Below, in pieces: positions 5,129-5,800 of a stretch of 5,800 nt of DNA. Numbering within the stretch: position 1 is the first letter of the stretch; every line of letters starts with the position of its first letter. A model generated the notes under the pieces. That model was not told the DNA's origin. It did not search any database and saw only the letters and a list, made by a program, of their open reading frames with translations. Position numbers and translations under genes: made by a program. The stretch is from an uncultured Actinomycetes bacterium (GTDB taxonomy: Bacteria; Actinomycetota; Actinomycetes; S36-B12), in assembly GCA_905181745.1 (NCBI GenBank), contig CAJIYV010000085.1, positions 1 through 5,800 on the forward strand. Direction: 5' to 3'.

Positions 5129-5800
5129 TTAACGAGTGAGTATTTCGAATTGCTCTTCCTGCGACAGCACCAAAAACTCGTCAAGTTCTGCGTAGAACTC
5201 ATCAATCGTCAAGCCGAAGGTTTTGTCAAAAGCAGAATAGAAGTTCTCTGTTTTACTGAGTTGGTAGAAATCAAAAATAAGTTGCTCGTCAGATGTCAGT
5301 TGCGCCAAATACGCGATCGCCATGAACCCAACGGAGTACTGCAAGTACCCAATACACAACTCGCCGCAGTATTTCTTGACTCTTTGAGTGCTGATCTCAG
5401 ATTCAATGTCAATTAGGGCTAATGTAGGCCAAGTCAACTGCTGCTCCCGCACTTGTTGCTGCCACTCCTGAATTGTGCGATCACGCGGGTCCTCGGTCCA
5501 CCCTTCTTGTTCATCGAGAATCATCTCGAAATAGACCGCGGCCCCTTCCTCAAACCACCGTGGCATCGGTGTATGCTCAGGATTTTCTTGTGCACGGTAG
5601 ATGCGCTGGGACGCTTGATACACATGAAAGTACTCATGAGCGGTAACGCTTCTGGTTCCGATCAACTCTGCCGGAAATTTCATCGCGCAGAATTCATTTT
5701 TTTCATTTGCGCACGGATTGTCCACGAAAGACTGATTGGGCTTGTCGAAGTCATACGATGCTTGCGCAAAAGCATTACCTCCTGGGAAAATAGTGGCCAT
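5129..5800 (-). CDS. Secreted HExxH (gluzincin-like) metallopeptidase, 5'-truncated by the window
   Basis: The visible 223 residues contain HEYFH (55-59), the zinc-binding HExxH helix, and 26 residues after its second His the motif WFEEGAAVYFE (82-92), whose Glu85 should be the third zinc ligand. This pattern is that of peptidase-MA-like gluzincins. Cys30/Cys38 and Cys145/Cys149 could form two disulfides, which suggests an extracytoplasmic location. The C-terminal part is helical and very acidic. The open frame continues to the last base of the window, and the Met codon at 5798-5800 may be internal; a signal peptide would lie outside the window, so export is inferred. The substrate is unknown. 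The gene ends in TAA 52 bases before the DUF2142 start on the same strand. Confidence 0.75.
   Translation of the reverse strand: MATIFPGGNAFAQASYDFDKPNQSFVDNPCANEKNEFCAMKFPAELIGTRSVTAHEYFHVYQASQRIYRAQENPEHTPMPRWFEEGAAVYFEMILDEQEGWTEDPRDRTIQEWQQQVREQQLTWPTLALIDIESEISTQRVKKYCGELCIGYLQYSVGFMAIAYLAQLTSDEQLIFDFYQLSKTENFYSAFDKTFGLTIDEFYAELDEFLVLSQEEQFEILTR

Overview
This is a medium-GC window whose features suggest a high-GC Gram-positive (actinobacterial) chromosome, possibly Corynebacterium or a close relative. The points behind that are: a Pr6Pr-type membrane protein, a DUF2142 membrane protein of the actinobacterial cell-envelope kind, a -10 box placed so that transcription would begin at a GTG start codon (leaderless expression, common in actinobacteria), and the general codon style. 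The genus is inference, since no rRNA or strongly diagnostic protein is present.

Layout. A minus-strand tRNA with a CAT anticodon, most likely elongator tRNA-Met, lies at the left edge (8-81). Next come about 770 bases with no convincing protein gene (82-851). They are not featureless: a well-formed minus-strand promoter (729-757) and a minus-strand intrinsic terminator (374-407) bracket a candidate non-coding RNA of about 350 nt. Two hairpins with following T-rich runs also point the other way (694-733 and 779-823). A minus-strand six-helix Pr6Pr/FAR-17a-like membrane protein follows (852-1529).

Divergent from it is a two-gene operon on the plus strand. A class I glutamine amidotransferase-like protein (1702-2355) overlaps by 4 bases a complete HMG-CoA reductase (2352-3521). 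Convergent with that operon, and separated from it by a single base, is a DUF2142 multi-pass membrane protein (3523-5076, minus). Upstream of it on the same strand is the C-terminal part of a probably secreted HExxH metallopeptidase (5129-5800), whose N-terminus lies beyond the window.

How the genes may work together. The amidotransferase and the reductase are almost certainly co-transcribed and translationally coupled, but no known pathway links them and no other mevalonate gene is visible here. The metallopeptidase and DUF2142 gene may form an envelope-directed operon. The most unusual spots are the bracketed ncRNA candidate, whose 5' hairpin is complementary to the nearby tRNA anticodon arm over 14 of 15 bases, and the amidotransferase/HMG-CoA reductase pair.
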